64,000 bases of DNA from Armatimonadota bacterium (GCA_029553475.1 JAKPKV010000190.1:55193-119192); one strand, 5' to 3'. Shown: positions 23,965-33,614, numbered from the stretch's first letter. The notes: generated by a model from the letters alone, not told the origin. A program made the numbers and translations.

Positions 23965-25950
23965 ATGCTGACCACATCTATCCGTGAGGCCATCGTGGAA
24001 CACCGCCGGCGCGTGCGTGACGCGGGCGGGATGCCGGAGCGCGCGCTGCGGGGCGTCTCGCGCGAGGTGGCGGACCGCGCGGTGGCCGGGGAACTGGGGT
24101 TTCGCCATCTGGGAGTGCGCTATTTTCAGATTGGCCGGCGGGACATCGCCTGGGCGGGGCCGCACCAGGCGCACCAGGAGTGGCCGGCGCAGCTCAACCG
24201 TTTCTTTCACCTGCCGTCGCTGGCGGCGGCGTATCTGGAGACGGGCGATGCGCAGTACGCGGACGCGGCGCGCGATTACCTGCTCGATTGGATTCGCGCC
24301 CATCCCACCCGCGCGGACTGGGCGATTGCGCCGTATGACAACACCCTCAACCTGTGTATTCGCGCCGTGCAGTGGACGGCGGTGCTGCCGGTGTTTGTCG
24401 CCAGCCCCGCCTTCGATGATGCGACGGTGGAGGCGATTCTCGGCTCGCTGGCCGCGCAGTTAGCGTTTCTCTCCACCCACCTGGCGCCGGGGTCGAACTG
24501 GCGCATCGCGCACGTGGACGCCCTGCTCACCTGCGGGCTGTCTCTGCCTTTTCTGCCGGGGGCGGCGGACTGGCGGGCGCTGGCGGTGCGCGTGCTCAAC
24601 GACGCCTACCACCGGCAGATCCTCCCCGATGGCGCGCATATCGAGCGCACCCCCGGGTACCACGGCTGGATGACCGAGGTGTTTCAGCGGCTGTGGCGGA
24701 TCGGGCGGGCGATGCCGGAGCTGGGATTGGCGATGCGGGCGGAGCCGATTGCCCGCATGCACGACTACCACGTGGGGATGGCGCTGCCGAACGGCTCGGC
24801 GAACGGCCTGCATGACAGCAACAGCCGACGGACGGGGGAGCCGGACCGCGCGGGGCTCGACAGGCGCGCCGCCTTCCGCCGGGAGGCGGGACTGCCGGAG
24901 GAGCTGCCGCCCACCGCGCAGTTCTTCGCCGCTGCCGGACAGGCCTGCCTGCGCGACTCCTGGGAGCCGGACGCGGTCTACGTCACCTTCGACGCCACCA
25001 CCTGGGGCGGCGCGCACTGCCACCTCAGCCGCAACGCCGTGCAGCTCGCCGCGTATGGCCGCCACCTGCTGCTCGACCCCGGCACTCTGACCTACGAGGT
25101 GAGCGATCCGAAGATGGCCGGCGGGAAAAGCACGCGCGCGCACAACACGCTGAATCTGAACGGCTGGAACCAGTCCTACGCCAACCCCACCGGCACCCGC
25201 TGCCATAGCCTGCCCGGCTACGATTTCATCGCCTCCCAGTACGAGGGCGGCTACTGGCCGGGCGAATATACCTGGGGCTGGTGGGACGGCCACGGCGCCG
25301 GGCTGTATGCCGAGCATCACCGCGCGCTGCTGTGGGTGCGCGACCGCTGCGTCATCATCATAGACCACCTGCGCAAGGACCACGGCACGGCGCCGCTGCT
25401 GGAGAGCAACTGGCAGCTGGCCGACGGCCCGGTCGAGGTCGGCGCCGACCGCGCCGTCACGCGCCACCAGGACGCGAACCTGCTGCTGCTCTTCCCGTTG
25501 CTGGTGCCGGCGATGACGCTGACGGTGCACGAAGGCGAGAGCGATCCCCCGCGCGGCTGGCTGCCGGGCGACGGCGCCTACGTCCCCGCGCCCCAACTGT
25601 GCCTCTCGGCCCCGCGGATGGAGACGCTGGACGCCTCTCTGCTCACCGTGCTCATCCCCTTCCGCGGCCCCGACGCGCCGGGGGTGATTGCCCATGCCGC
25701 GCTCGATGACGGCACCGGGCTGCAGCGCCTCCGCCTCGAGTGGGCCGACGGCAGCGCCGACGAGCTCTACGCCACCCCGCGCCTGGAGATCGCCATCGGC
25801 CAAGACGGGGAACTCGACACCGACGCCGCCCTCCTCCACCTCCAGCGCGACCCCGCCGGCCGCGTGACGCGCGGGCTGGTGGTGGACGGCACCTATGCGC
25901 GGCCGTTCACCGAGACGGTGAAGGCGGAGATGGGGGTGTGGGGGTGCTGA
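23965..25950 (+). CDS. heparinase II/III family protein (polysaccharide lyase-like)
   Basis: 661 aa from the ATG at 23965 (GGGAGGAGG 9 nt before). The N-terminal half is an (alpha/alpha) toroid typical of heparinase II/III and alginate lyases (WPAQLNRFFHLPSLAAAYLETGD, SNWRIAHVDALLTCGLSLPF, PGYHGWMTEVFQRLWRIG). The C-terminal half is a beta-sandwich with the conserved HCHLSRNAVQLAAYGRHLLLDPG segment (His implicated in metal or structural roles) and TRAHNTLNLNG. These enzymes cleave uronic-acid-containing polysaccharides by beta-elimination. No signal peptide is visible, so either it acts on imported fragments or the true export signal is missing. Substrate unknown. Confidence 0.82.
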   Translation: MLTTSIREAIVEHRRRVRDAGGMPERALRGVSREVADRAVAGELGFRHLGVRYFQIGRRDIAWAGPHQAHQEWPAQLNRFFHLPSLAAAYLETGDAQYADAARDYLLDWIRAHPTRADWAIAPYDNTLNLCIRAVQWTAVLPVFVASPAFDDATVEAILGSLAAQLAFLSTHLAPGSNWRIAHVDALLTCGLSLPFLPGAADWRALAVRVLNDAYHRQILPDGAHIERTPGYHGWMTEVFQRLWRIGRAMPELGLAMRAEPIARMHDYHVGMALPNGSANGLHDSNSRRTGEPDRAGLDRRAAFRREAGLPEELPPTAQFFAAAGQACLRDSWEPDAVYVTFDATTWGGAHCHLSRNAVQLAAYGRHLLLDPGTLTYEVSDPKMAGGKSTRAHNTLNLNGWNQSYANPTGTRCHSLPGYDFIASQYEGGYWPGEYTWGWWDGHGAGLYAEHHRALLWVRDRCVIIIDHLRKDHGTAPLLESNWQLADGPVEVGADRAVTRHQDANLLLLFPLLVPAMTLTVHEGESDPPRGWLPGDGAYVPAPQLCLSAPRMETLDASLLTVLIPFRGPDAPGVIAHAALDDGTGLQRLRLEWADGSADELYATPRLEIAIGQDGELDTDAALLHLQRDPAGRVTRGLVVDGTYARPFTETVKAEMGVWGC

Positions 25951-26010
25951 ACGGGCGATTGGCGGGCGTGACGCCGTCGCGCCGCGCGCGTGGGGGAGAA
26001 GCGCCCGGTA

Positions 26011-26097
26011 AAAAATGGTGACGGTTACGCATTATTCCGACTATCCTCACCTTACCAAGTGATCCACCCCCAATAATGCGTGACTGTTACCATTTTT
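26011..26097. repeat. 87-bp AT-richer inverted-repeat element
   Basis: Arms of 26 nt (26011-26036 and 26072-26097) match in 23 positions; the left one starts AAAAATGGTGACGGTTACGC, and the right one ends TGACTGTTACCATTTTT. The 35-nt centre is unique. Base composition differs from the GC-rich surroundings, suggesting a mobile or recently acquired element. Nearby, 25968-25996 and 26120-26150 carry CGCCGTCGCGCCGCGCGC-type strings. The rest of the 495-bp gap to metW holds no gene. Confidence 0.75.
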
Positions 26098-26367
26098 CCG
26101 ATGACAGCGCCGGTCCCTGGAGGGCGAGATGCCGTCGCGCCGTGCGCGGGCGAATCGTCCACGCATCTCCCCCGACGTTGCTCGCGTCATCTCCGCCCCT
26201 GTCCTCCCACCTTCGCGTCTTCCCGTCTTCCTGACTTCGTGGTGCAATCGCACAGCCCCGTCCCCGCGCCTGCCCGCCAGTGCGCCCGGTCACCGGGATG
26301 TGTAGCGGCGTGCCCGTCGCCTCCGCGCGCGGCGCGACGGCGTCGCGTCCGCCGGGGGGATGTTTGC

Positions 26368-26403
26368 GATGACGACGACGACGATGACGACGACGATGAC
26401 GAT
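26368..26403. repeat. 36-nt (GAT/GAC) microsatellite upstream of metW
   Basis: Twelve GAY triplets in a row, ending 8 nt before the metW -35 box. Preceded at 26311-26350 by CTCCGCGCGCGGCGCGACGG, as in the element at 22752. Confidence 0.7.
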
Positions 26404-26410
26404 TGGGCTT

Positions 26411-26439
26411 TTGCCCCCGTGTGCCTTCCGTGCTACAAT
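26411..26439 (+). promoter_or_regulatory. metW promoter, leaderless
   Basis: TTGCCC (26411-26416), 17 nt spacer, TGC-TACAAT (26434-26439), and the ATG only 6 nt further on. No ribosome-binding site. Confidence 0.65.
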
Positions 26440-26445
26440 ACTGCC

Positions 26446-27084
26446 ATGACCATCACGGAGGCCCAGCCCGTCATCGCCACGCCGGAGCGCCGGCCGGATT
26501 ACGACGAAATCGTGCAACTGGTGGCGCCGGGGTCGCGCGTGCTTGACCTGGGGTGCGGCACGGGCGAGCTGATGGAGCGGCTGGTGCGCGAGCGCGGGGC
26601 GACGGCGCAGGGGGTGGATATCCACCAGCCCTCGGTGAGCGCCTGCATCAGCAAGGGATTGAGCGTGATTCACGGCGACCTGCACGAGGGGTTGGCCGAC
26701 CTGCGCGACGGCACCTTCGACTACGTCATCCTCAGCCGCACGCTGCAGCAGGTGGCAGACCCGGACAAGGTGATCGCCCACATGCTGCGCGTGGGCAGCC
26801 GCGCCATCGTCAGCTTCCCCAACTTCGCCTACTGGCGCGTGCGGCTGCACCTGCTCTGCACCGGCACGCTGCCCATCTCGCCGGCGCTGCCGTATGACTG
26901 GTACAATACGCCCAACATCCGCCTCATCACCATTGCCGACTTTGAGCGTTTTTGCAAGAAACAGGGGTTTCACGTGCTGGAAAAGGTCGCCCTCGCCATC
27001 GGCGACGGCACCGCCCCCCGCCGCATCCGCGTCTGCCTGGACTGGCGCGGGGAATACGGGATTTTTATGCTGAGCAAAGCCTGA
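26446..27084 (+). CDS. metW: MetW-like methyltransferase-fold protein
   Basis: 212 aa. Class I SAM-dependent methyltransferase fold with the MetW pattern: YDEIVQLVAPGSRVLDLGCGTGELM (motif I), GVDIHQPSVSACISKGLSVIHGDLHEGL, FDYVILSRTLQQVADPDKVI, SFPNFAYWRVRLHLL and PYDWYNTPNIRLITIADFERFC. MetW usually partners MetX (homoserine O-acyltransferase) and is encoded beside it; here metX is not in the window. The start at 26446 is set by the -10 box 6 nt before it and the matching family N-terminus. The following DUF2339 gene begins 60 nt downstream. Confidence 0.88.
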   Translation: MTITEAQPVIATPERRPDYDEIVQLVAPGSRVLDLGCGTGELMERLVRERGATAQGVDIHQPSVSACISKGLSVIHGDLHEGLADLRDGTFDYVILSRTLQQVADPDKVIAHMLRVGSRAIVSFPNFAYWRVRLHLLCTGTLPISPALPYDWYNTPNIRLITIADFERFCKKQGFHVLEKVALAIGDGTAPRRIRVCLDWRGEYGIFMLSKA

Positions 27085-27144
27085 GACGCTGTTTTCACCG
27101 TCTGAGATCACCGCCGCCGCCGATTCCGTGAAGGAGAACGGCCC

Positions 27145-30100
27145 ATGGACTGGTTGTTCATCATCGTGCTTGGCATTGCCGTCATCGTGCTCTTCTCCCG
27201 CGTGAGCGCGCTGCGAGGGGAGGTGGAACGGGTCCGCGAGCAGTTGGAGGCGCTGCGGACGCCCGCGCCGCGGCACGACGCGGAGCGGGCGCCGGTGCGG
27301 CCGACCGCACAACTGCGGCAGCGGGTGGAGGAGCGGCGCGAGCAGACGCAACACCCGCCGGCCGCGCCCCATCCCCCGCCGCCGGCGCCGCCGCCGGTCG
27401 CCGTCCCCCCGCCAGACCCGGCGCCGCCCCCCATCGTCGCGCCGCCGCGGGCCGCCCCCCCGCCTCCCACGCTGGCGCCGCCGCCCATCACCCCACCGCC
27501 GCCGCCGCGCCACCGGCGCACGCGCGCCGAATGGGAGGAGTTGATCGGCGGCAACCTGTTCAACCGCATCGGCATTCTGGCGGTCATTTGCGCCATGGGC
27601 TTTTTTGTCAAGTTCGCCTACGATCAGCAGTGGCTCTTTCGCGACCTGCTGGCGGCGGTTGTCGGCCTGCTCTTCCTCTGGATCGGCCACTATTTCCATC
27701 GCAGGACGCTTCACTTCTTCGGGCATGGCCTGCTCGGCGGCGGCATCGCGCTGCTCTACATCAGCGTGTTTGCCGCCGCCATCCTGCATCGCCTGCTGCC
27801 GGCGCCGCTGGCGCTGCTCCTGATGGCGGTCGTCACCGTCGGCGCGTTCCTCATCTCCCTGCGATACAACGCCGTCGCCGTCGCCCTCATCGGCTGGGCG
27901 GGCGGCTACCTCACCCCGGTGCTGCTGCAAACCGGTCAACTGGATGACGTGAGCCAGCTGCTGTTTCTCATTCTCCTCACCGGCGGCCTGCTCGCGGTGC
28001 AGAGCCGGCGCAATCATTGGGCCGTGCTGGAGCCCCTGGCACTGCTGTCGAACATCACGCTCTACGGCCTCTGGTTCCAGAGCAGCTATACGGCCGCGCA
28101 CCTGCCGCTGGCGGTGTGCTTCGTCGTCAGCATCTGGGCGCTTTTTCTGGCGCTGGACCTGTCCCGCCTGCGGCACGCCATCGCCTCCTATCCCCAACTG
28201 CGCACCGCGGTGGCGGTGGGCAATGCCGCCGCCTTCTACCTGGGCCTCTACCTGGCGTTGCAGGCCGCCGGGGCCACGGACTGGCTGGGCGCCGTCACGC
28301 TCGCGGTCGCCCTGGTTTACGCTGGCCTCGCCCGTCGCCAGGCCGCGCCGGCGGCCCCACCGGCCGAGACGCGCTATGCCCTCACCGCCGTCGTCCTCAT
28401 CGTCCTGGCCATCTATCTGCAGTTCCGCGCGCAGCCCTTCCTGGTCATCGGCCTGTGGGCGGCGGCGGCGCTGGCACTGCTCTGGCTGGGCGCGGCCTGG
28501 CGACGGGCCTACCTCTGGGGGGCGGCGCTGTCGGTCTATACGCTGACCTTCCTCGTGCTGCTGAACCTGCCGGATGTCTTCACCTACCGCGCCATCAGCC
28601 ACTTCAATCCGGTGATGAACCTGCGCGTGCTCGCCTTCCTCGCGCTGGCGGCGGCGTTGGCGGGGGGCACGCTGGCGGCGCGCCGGCTGGACGATGGCCC
28701 GCGCGAGCCGATCACCATCACCTTCCACTACGCCTGGACGCTGCTGCTGCTGCTGCTCATCACCATCGAAGTCAACGACATCTACCGCCAGGTCAACGGC
28801 GTCATCGGCCTCTCCGTGGTGGGGGACCCGCACGCCAGCGAGCGGATAGTGCTGCCCGTGCTCTGGGCGGTCTACTCGCTGCCGCTGGTCTGGCTGGGGC
28901 TGCGGCGGCGCCTCACGCCGCTGCTGGTCATCGGGCTGGCGGTGCTCACCATCGGCTTTCTCCTGATGGCGTTCAGTGGTATCACCTTCCAGCCGCTCGC
29001 GCCGCTACTGCCGGCGGTGAATCTGCGCGCGCTGCTCATCCTCTTCGTGATCATCGGCATCGTCGTCGAGGCGGTCTGGCTGGAGAAGGGGCACGAGACC
29101 TATGTCTGGGTGCGCCCCGCCGCCGGCGTCCTGTACGTCGGCGCCGCGCTGCTGGGCTTTGAATTGCTCACGGTGGAGAGCACCGACGCCTTCCGCCGGT
29201 TGGTGGCGGAGGGCGTGCCCACCGCGTTGGGCGTGCATCCCTCTCTCGCCAACACCATGCTGCTGCCCATCCTCTGGGCGACCTACTCGCTGCCGCTGGC
29301 CCTCCTCGGCTTTCGCCGGCGCTCCAACGCGCTCCGCTACACCGGGCTGGCGGTGCTCGCCGTCGCCGCCGGCTGGGTGGCGGTGCACGGCTCCGGCTTC
29401 GTGCCGATATCTACGGCGTATCTCCCGCTGCTGAATCTGCGCGCCGTCGCCTTCGGCTTTGTCCTCGCCGCGCTGGCGCTGCACGGGCGCTTGGCGCGCC
29501 GCCACGGCGACGCCGACCCCTGGGCGGAAACGCTGCAGGCCACGCTGCGTCAGGCGATGGCGCTCCTCGGCGCCGAACTGCTCACCCTGGAGATTGTCGG
29601 CGCCGTCAACCTGCTCGCCGCGCATGGCTACCAGTCCCTGCTCGGCATGTCCCTGCGCACGGCGACGGCGGTGGCGCTGGCGGTGGCCTGGGCGGCCTAT
29701 GCCACCGCCCTCATCTGGTACGGCGTCCGTCGCGCGCTGCGCGGGTACCTCACCATCGGGATGCTCATCACCGCGCTGGCCTGCGCCACCGGCGTGCTGG
29801 CCGGCCTCGTTTACGCGCCGCTCGACCGGTATCTGCCGCTGGGGAATCCGCGCGCGGCGCTGTGCGCGCTGCTGCTGCTAGCGCTGGCCATCCAGGACCG
29901 GCTGGTCCGCCGCGCCGCGGCCTTCCCCGCGTGGCAGGCGGCGGCGCCGGAAGCCTACCGCCTCGCCGCCGCCGCGATCGGGTTCGAGTGGCTCACGCTG
30001 GAACTCTGGCAAGGCATCGGGCGGTATGAATCCCCCCTCGTGTTCAAGATGGTGCCGGAGCTGGCGCGCCTGATGGCGCTCACCGGCGCGTGGGCGCTCT

Positions 30101-30756
30101 ATGCCGCGCTGCTCACCGGGGTGGGGCGGCGGCTGCGCTCCCGGACCTTCCGCGGCCTCGGTTTCGCGCTGCTCTGCGTGACGGTGGCGCTGACCATCAT
30201 CCTCGGCTTCCGCTACGCGCCCATTGACGCCTTCACTCCGGTGATCAACCTGCGCGTGGCGATGGTCGCCGCCGTGGTGAGCAGCCTGCTGCTGCACCTG
30301 CGCTGGGCCGACGCGGAGGCCTATCCCCGGATGCCGGAACGGCGCAGCGTGTTCGCGGTGGCCATCGCCGCGCTGCTCTTTCAGGCGGTCAGCATGGAGA
30401 CGTGGGATGCTTGCTCGCGCATCATCGCCGAACAGCCGCTGCGTCCCGGCGCCGTTGACATGCGGCAGATGGCCCTCTCGCTCACCTGGATCGGGTATGC
30501 CATCGCGCTCAGCATCTACGGCTTTTGGCGGCGGTTGGTGGCGCTGCGCGTCATGGCGTTGGCCATCTACCTGGTTGCCATCGGGAAGATTGTCTTTTAC
30601 GATCTCAGGCACCTGGGGTCGCTGTACTATATCGTCGTGCTGTTCGGCCTGGGCGCGGTGCTCATCGTCACGTCGTATCTGTACCAGCGCTATCGCCATC
30701 TGCTCATCGGCGGCATGCCGGTGGCCGCCCGGTCGGAGGAGAACACGCATGCCTGA
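27145..30756 (+). CDS. giant DUF2339 multi-pass membrane protein
   Basis: 1203 aa, AAGGAG before the ATG. The N-terminal helix (residues 3-20) is followed by a short coiled-coil-like segment, a Pro-rich linker (about 70-125), and the DUF2339 start RAEWEELIGGNLFNRIGILAVICAMGFFVKFAYD. The remainder is about 30 predicted membrane helices with several internal repeats of the form P(I/L)NLR(A/V) at helix ends (for example FNPVMNLRVLAFLAL, LPAVNLRALLILFV, LPLLNLRAVAFGFV, TPVINLRVAMVAAV). Function is unknown across the family. The end overlaps the sugar kinase start by 8 nt, so the two are coupled. Confidence 0.85.
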   Translation: MDWLFIIVLGIAVIVLFSRVSALRGEVERVREQLEALRTPAPRHDAERAPVRPTAQLRQRVEERREQTQHPPAAPHPPPPAPPPVAVPPPDPAPPPIVAPPRAAPPPPTLAPPPITPPPPPRHRRTRAEWEELIGGNLFNRIGILAVICAMGFFVKFAYDQQWLFRDLLAAVVGLLFLWIGHYFHRRTLHFFGHGLLGGGIALLYISVFAAAILHRLLPAPLALLLMAVVTVGAFLISLRYNAVAVALIGWAGGYLTPVLLQTGQLDDVSQLLFLILLTGGLLAVQSRRNHWAVLEPLALLSNITLYGLWFQSSYTAAHLPLAVCFVVSIWALFLALDLSRLRHAIASYPQLRTAVAVGNAAAFYLGLYLALQAAGATDWLGAVTLAVALVYAGLARRQAAPAAPPAETRYALTAVVLIVLAIYLQFRAQPFLVIGLWAAAALALLWLGAAWRRAYLWGAALSVYTLTFLVLLNLPDVFTYRAISHFNPVMNLRVLAFLALAAALAGGTLAARRLDDGPREPITITFHYAWTLLLLLLITIEVNDIYRQVNGVIGLSVVGDPHASERIVLPVLWAVYSLPLVWLGLRRRLTPLLVIGLAVLTIGFLLMAFSGITFQPLAPLLPAVNLRALLILFVIIGIVVEAVWLEKGHETYVWVRPAAGVLYVGAALLGFELLTVESTDAFRRLVAEGVPTALGVHPSLANTMLLPILWATYSLPLALLGFRRRSNALRYTGLAVLAVAAGWVAVHGSGFVPISTAYLPLLNLRAVAFGFVLAALALHGRLARRHGDADPWAETLQATLRQAMALLGAELLTLEIVGAVNLLAAHGYQSLLGMSLRTATAVALAVAWAAYATALIWYGVRRALRGYLTIGMLITALACATGVLAGLVYAPLDRYLPLGNPRAALCALLLLALAIQDRLVRRAAAFPAWQAAAPEAYRLAAAAIGFEWLTLELWQGIGRYESPLVFKMVPELARLMALTGAWALYAALLTGVGRRLRSRTFRGLGFALLCVTVALTIILGFRYAPIDAFTPVINLRVAMVAAVVSSLLLHLRWADAEAYPRMPERRSVFAVAIAALLFQAVSMETWDACSRIIAEQPLRPGAVDMRQMALSLTWIGYAIALSIYGFWRRLVALRVMALAIYLVAIGKIVFYDLRHLGSLYYIVVLFGLGAVLIVTSYLYQRYRHLLIGGMPVAARSEENTHA

Positions 30757-31702
30757 CGTCACCTGTCTCGGCGAGGTGTTGATTGACTTCACGTCGCTGC
30801 AGCCCGGCGCGTCGCTCATCGAGACGCCCGGCTTTGCCAAGCATGCCGGCGGCGCCCCCGCGAACGTGGCGGTCGCGGTGAGCATGCTGGGCGGGGCGGC
30901 GGCGTTTGTGGGGATGGTGGGCGATGACGAGTTCGGCCGCTACCTGGCCGGCATGCTCGGCGAGCGCGGCGTGGATATCGGCGGCCTGCGCGCCAGCGCC
31001 GACGCCCACACCACGCTGGCGTTCGTCGCGCTGCGGGCGGACGGCGAGCGCGAGTTCATCTTCTACCGCAACCCCGGCGCGGATATGCTCTACGGTCCCG
31101 ACGACCTGGATGAGGGGCGTATCGCCGAGAGCCGCATCCTGCATCACGGCTCCATCTCCTTCATCAGCGAGGCGAACCGCGCCGCCACGCTGCGCGCGGT
31201 GGAGATCGCCCGCCGGCAGGGCGCGCTGATCTCGTACGATCCGAACCTGCGGCTGAACCTGTGGCCGAGCGCCGACGCCGCCCGCGCCGGCATCGCGCTG
31301 GGGCTGCCCACCGCCGATCTGCTGAAAATCTCCGAGGAGGAGCTGGCGTTCATCACCGGCGAGACGGAGATCGCGGCGGGCATGGCGCTGCTGCGCGCCC
31401 AGGGCGTGCCGGTGGTGATCGTCACCCGCGGCGCGGCGGGCTGCGCCTACTCCTGGGGGGACGAGACCGGCCACCTCCCCGGCGTGCCCGTGCGGCAGGT
31501 GGATGCCACCGGCGCCGGCGACGCCTTCGTCGGCGCGGTGCTCTACCGCCTCACCCGCGAGACGCCCGTCGCGCTCGCCCGTCGCCGGGAGGAGATCGAG
31601 GAGATCCTCGCCTTCGCCAACCGGGCGGCGGCGATCGTCGTCACCCGCCAGGGGGCGATTCCCGCCATGCCGACGCTGGAGGAGCTCGCAAGAGCCTGTT
31701 GA
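30749..31702 (+). CDS. PfkB-family sugar kinase (fructokinase-like)
   Basis: 317 aa from the ATG at 30749, overlapping the DUF2339 stop. Ribokinase/PfkB fold: N-terminal CLGEVLIDF, sugar-binding GGAPANVAVAVSMLGG, GMVGDDEFG, and the C-terminal signature DATGAGDAFVGAVLY with the catalytic Asp. Overall similarity to fructokinases is strong (ALISYDPNLRLNLWPS), but 2-keto-3-deoxygluconate kinases have the same layout. It phosphorylates a free sugar with ATP in the cytoplasm. Downstream lie repeats. Confidence 0.88.
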   Translation: MPDVTCLGEVLIDFTSLQPGASLIETPGFAKHAGGAPANVAVAVSMLGGAAAFVGMVGDDEFGRYLAGMLGERGVDIGGLRASADAHTTLAFVALRADGEREFIFYRNPGADMLYGPDDLDEGRIAESRILHHGSISFISEANRAATLRAVEIARRQGALISYDPNLRLNLWPSADAARAGIALGLPTADLLKISEEELAFITGETEIAAGMALLRAQGVPVVIVTRGAAGCAYSWGDETGHLPGVPVRQVDATGAGDAFVGAVLYRLTRETPVALARRREEIEEILAFANRAAAIVVTRQGAIPAMPTLEELARAC

Positions 31703-31712
31703 TGCGTTGTGT

Positions 31713-31842
31713 GTCACCTCTCCCCCCGACCCCCTCCCCTAAGCGGGGAGGGGGGGGAACGGGTCAGAAAAGTGTATCCGGCATCGTCTCTCCGCTCGCT
31801 CCCCCTCCCCATCTAGGGGAGGGGGCCGGGGGGAGAGGTGAC
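31713..31842. repeat. 130-bp element with C-rich 27-bp terminal inverted repeats
   Basis: Left end GTCACCTCTCCCCCCGACCC (31713-31739) and right end inverted (31816-31842) match in 26 of 27 positions. Related single tracts occur at 63681-63716 and, more loosely, in the terminator at 46336. No open frame. Confidence 0.75.
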
Positions 31843-31864
31843 CCCATGCCCCGTCGGAGCAGCG

Positions 31865-31898
31865 GGCACGCGCCGAGACGGCTCGGACAGTTTCTCAG
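31865..31898. repeat. solitary right end of repeat family A
   Basis: GGCACGCGCCGAGACGG and CGGACAGTTTCTCAG match the right end of the full copy at 43018-43187. No left end nearby. Confidence 0.6.
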
Positions 31899-31999
31899 CG
31901 GCATGCCCGGAAAAGGCGGCGCCTTGCGTCGCTCGCGGATACAGCGATGGTTTGCGCGCGAGCGCGCGTGGGTAGCATGGCGGTGTTTCGTTTCATCGT

Positions 32000-32806
32000 A
32001 TGATTGCGTGTCATCACCGAGCGGGAAGAGTGCGCGTGCGTGGCGGGCTGCGCTGGCTGCTGGTCGTCTGGCTGGCCTGCGGCCTGGCCGCGGCCGCGCG
32101 CGCCCAGGAGACCGCCCCCCCGCCCGACGGGCAGACCGCGCCCCCGCTGGTGTCGAACGACATCCCGCGCCTGCTGGAGCTGGGCCGGCACCTCGTGTGG
32201 CAGAACAATCCGGCGCTCGCGCCGCCCGGCGTGAAGGTGGACGCCTCGCTCAGTCCCGACGCGCGCAACGAAGCCGCCGCGCAGGCGCTGCGCACGTTCC
32301 GCTCCGTGGTGACCCGCGCGCCGCGCACCGCGGAAGCCTGGCTGTGGCTGGGCATCGCGCTGGCCCACACGCTGCGCTACTCGACAGAGCACCCGAAAGG
32401 CGCGCGGCAGCTCACCGAGGCGGACGTGCGCGACGCGCTGGACGCCTTCCGCACGGCGTATGAGCGCGCGCCCGGCGATATCGCCTGCGTGAGTTATTTC
32501 GGCGACGCGCTGATGGAGCTGCGCCGGGACTTTGACACGGCGCGCGCGGTGTGGGATAGTTTCCTGCCCGTCGCCAAAGATGACATCCAGCGCGTCACCG
32601 CGCTCACCCAGGCCGCGCGCGCCTGTCTGAACAAGGCCTACTTCGGCAAGTCGGACAACACGCTGTCCGCCGAACAGGCGAAGCAGGCCTATCTCGACGC
32701 GCAGCGCTACGTGGCCCGCGCGGCGAACATCGTGCCGAAGGCCGCCTGCGTGCGCGACATGCAGGCGCTGCTGCAGCAATATCGCAAGTATCTCACGGGG
32801 AAGTGA
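32000..32806 (+). CDS. secreted TPR-like protein of unknown function
   Basis: 268 aa as drawn from the ATG at 32000; a GTG in the stretch GTGCGCGTGCGTGGC about 30 nt later would also give a complete signal peptide (GLRWLLVVWLACGLAAAARAQE). The mature part is helical with TPR-like units (AEAWLWLGIALAHTLRY, DVRDALDAFRTAYERAPGDIACVSYFGDALMELRRDFDTARAVWDSF). No catalytic motif. The next gene encodes a membrane-anchored cyclophilin 43 nt downstream, so an extracytoplasmic folding-related operon is possible. Confidence 0.65.
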   Translation: MIACHHRAGRVRVRGGLRWLLVVWLACGLAAAARAQETAPPPDGQTAPPLVSNDIPRLLELGRHLVWQNNPALAPPGVKVDASLSPDARNEAAAQALRTFRSVVTRAPRTAEAWLWLGIALAHTLRYSTEHPKGARQLTEADVRDALDAFRTAYERAPGDIACVSYFGDALMELRRDFDTARAVWDSFLPVAKDDIQRVTALTQAARACLNKAYFGKSDNTLSAEQAKQAYLDAQRYVARAANIVPKAACVRDMQALLQQYRKYLTGK

Positions 32807-32849
32807 CCGCCCGCGCGGCCTCCCCCAGCTCTCCGCGGAAGGATGAACC

Positions 32850-33590
32850 ATGTGCGCATCGCAATTCGATGGCCGGCATGACCCGGACATCCAGAAACCA
32901 TCCGCGACGCCGAATATCATCATCGGCATCGTCGTCGTGCTGGGCCTGGGCCTGATGGTCTGGCTGGGCCTGCAGGAGCCGAAGCGGGCCACGCCCCCGC
33001 CGCCCGCGCCGGTTGACACGGCGGAAGACGTAGCGCCGCCCATCAAGGACGTGATGCCGCCGGTCGAGGAACCCGCGCCGGTCGAGGAGGTGGAGCCGGC
33101 GCGCCCCGCCACGAAGCATCAGCCGCCCACCCAGCAGGAGATTGACGCCGCGAAGAAGGCCGGCACCCGGGCCGCCGTCATCAAGACCGCCAGGGGCGAC
33201 ATCACCGTGGAGCTCTACGGGAAAGACGCCCCGCTCACCGTGGCGAATTTCGTCAAGCTCGCGAAGGCGGGCTTCTACGATGGGCTGAATTTCCACCGCG
33301 TGGAGCCCGGCTTCGTGGTACAGGGCGGCGATCCGAACGGCGACGGCTCCGGCGGCCCCGGCTACACCATCAACCGGGAGATTTCCCCCACGCTGCGGCA
33401 CGTGGAGGGCGCCCTCGCCATGGCCCGCGCGGATGACCCGAACTCCGCCGGCTGCCAGTTCTACATCACCCTGGCGCAGACGGACTTCCTCGATGACGCA
33501 TACGCCGTCTTCGGCAAAGTCATCACGGGCATGGACGTGGTGAAGCGCATCAGCCGCGGCGACCGCATCACCAGCATCACGGTGAAATAG
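32850..33590 (+). CDS. membrane-anchored cyclophilin-type peptidyl-prolyl isomerase
   Basis: 246 aa, AAGGATG before the ATG. A single membrane helix at about residues 24-44 ([18 protein letters not shown]) is followed by a Pro/Glu-rich tether (45-95) and a cyclophilin domain from about 105: [80 protein letters not shown]. The active-site FHR and Q residues are present. It accelerates proline isomerisation outside the membrane. The domain is followed 24 nt later by a second cyclophilin gene of the same subtype. Confidence 0.9.
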   Translation: MCASQFDGRHDPDIQKPSATPNIIIGIVVVLGLGLMVWLGLQEPKRATPPPPAPVDTAEDVAPPIKDVMPPVEEPAPVEEVEPARPATKHQPPTQQEIDAAKKAGTRAAVIKTARGDITVELYGKDAPLTVANFVKLAKAGFYDGLNFHRVEPGFVVQGGDPNGDGSGGPGYTINREISPTLRHVEGALAMARADDPNSAGCQFYITLAQTDFLDDAYAVFGKVITGMDVVKRISRGDRITSITVK

Positions 33591-33614
33591 ACACACACGA
33601 AAGGACACCCCCGC

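Noticed and set aside
26290..28833. 847-aa open frame on the minus strand
   Set aside because: Opposite metW and the DUF2339 gene; the product is Arg/Gln/Gly-rich nonsense without domains.
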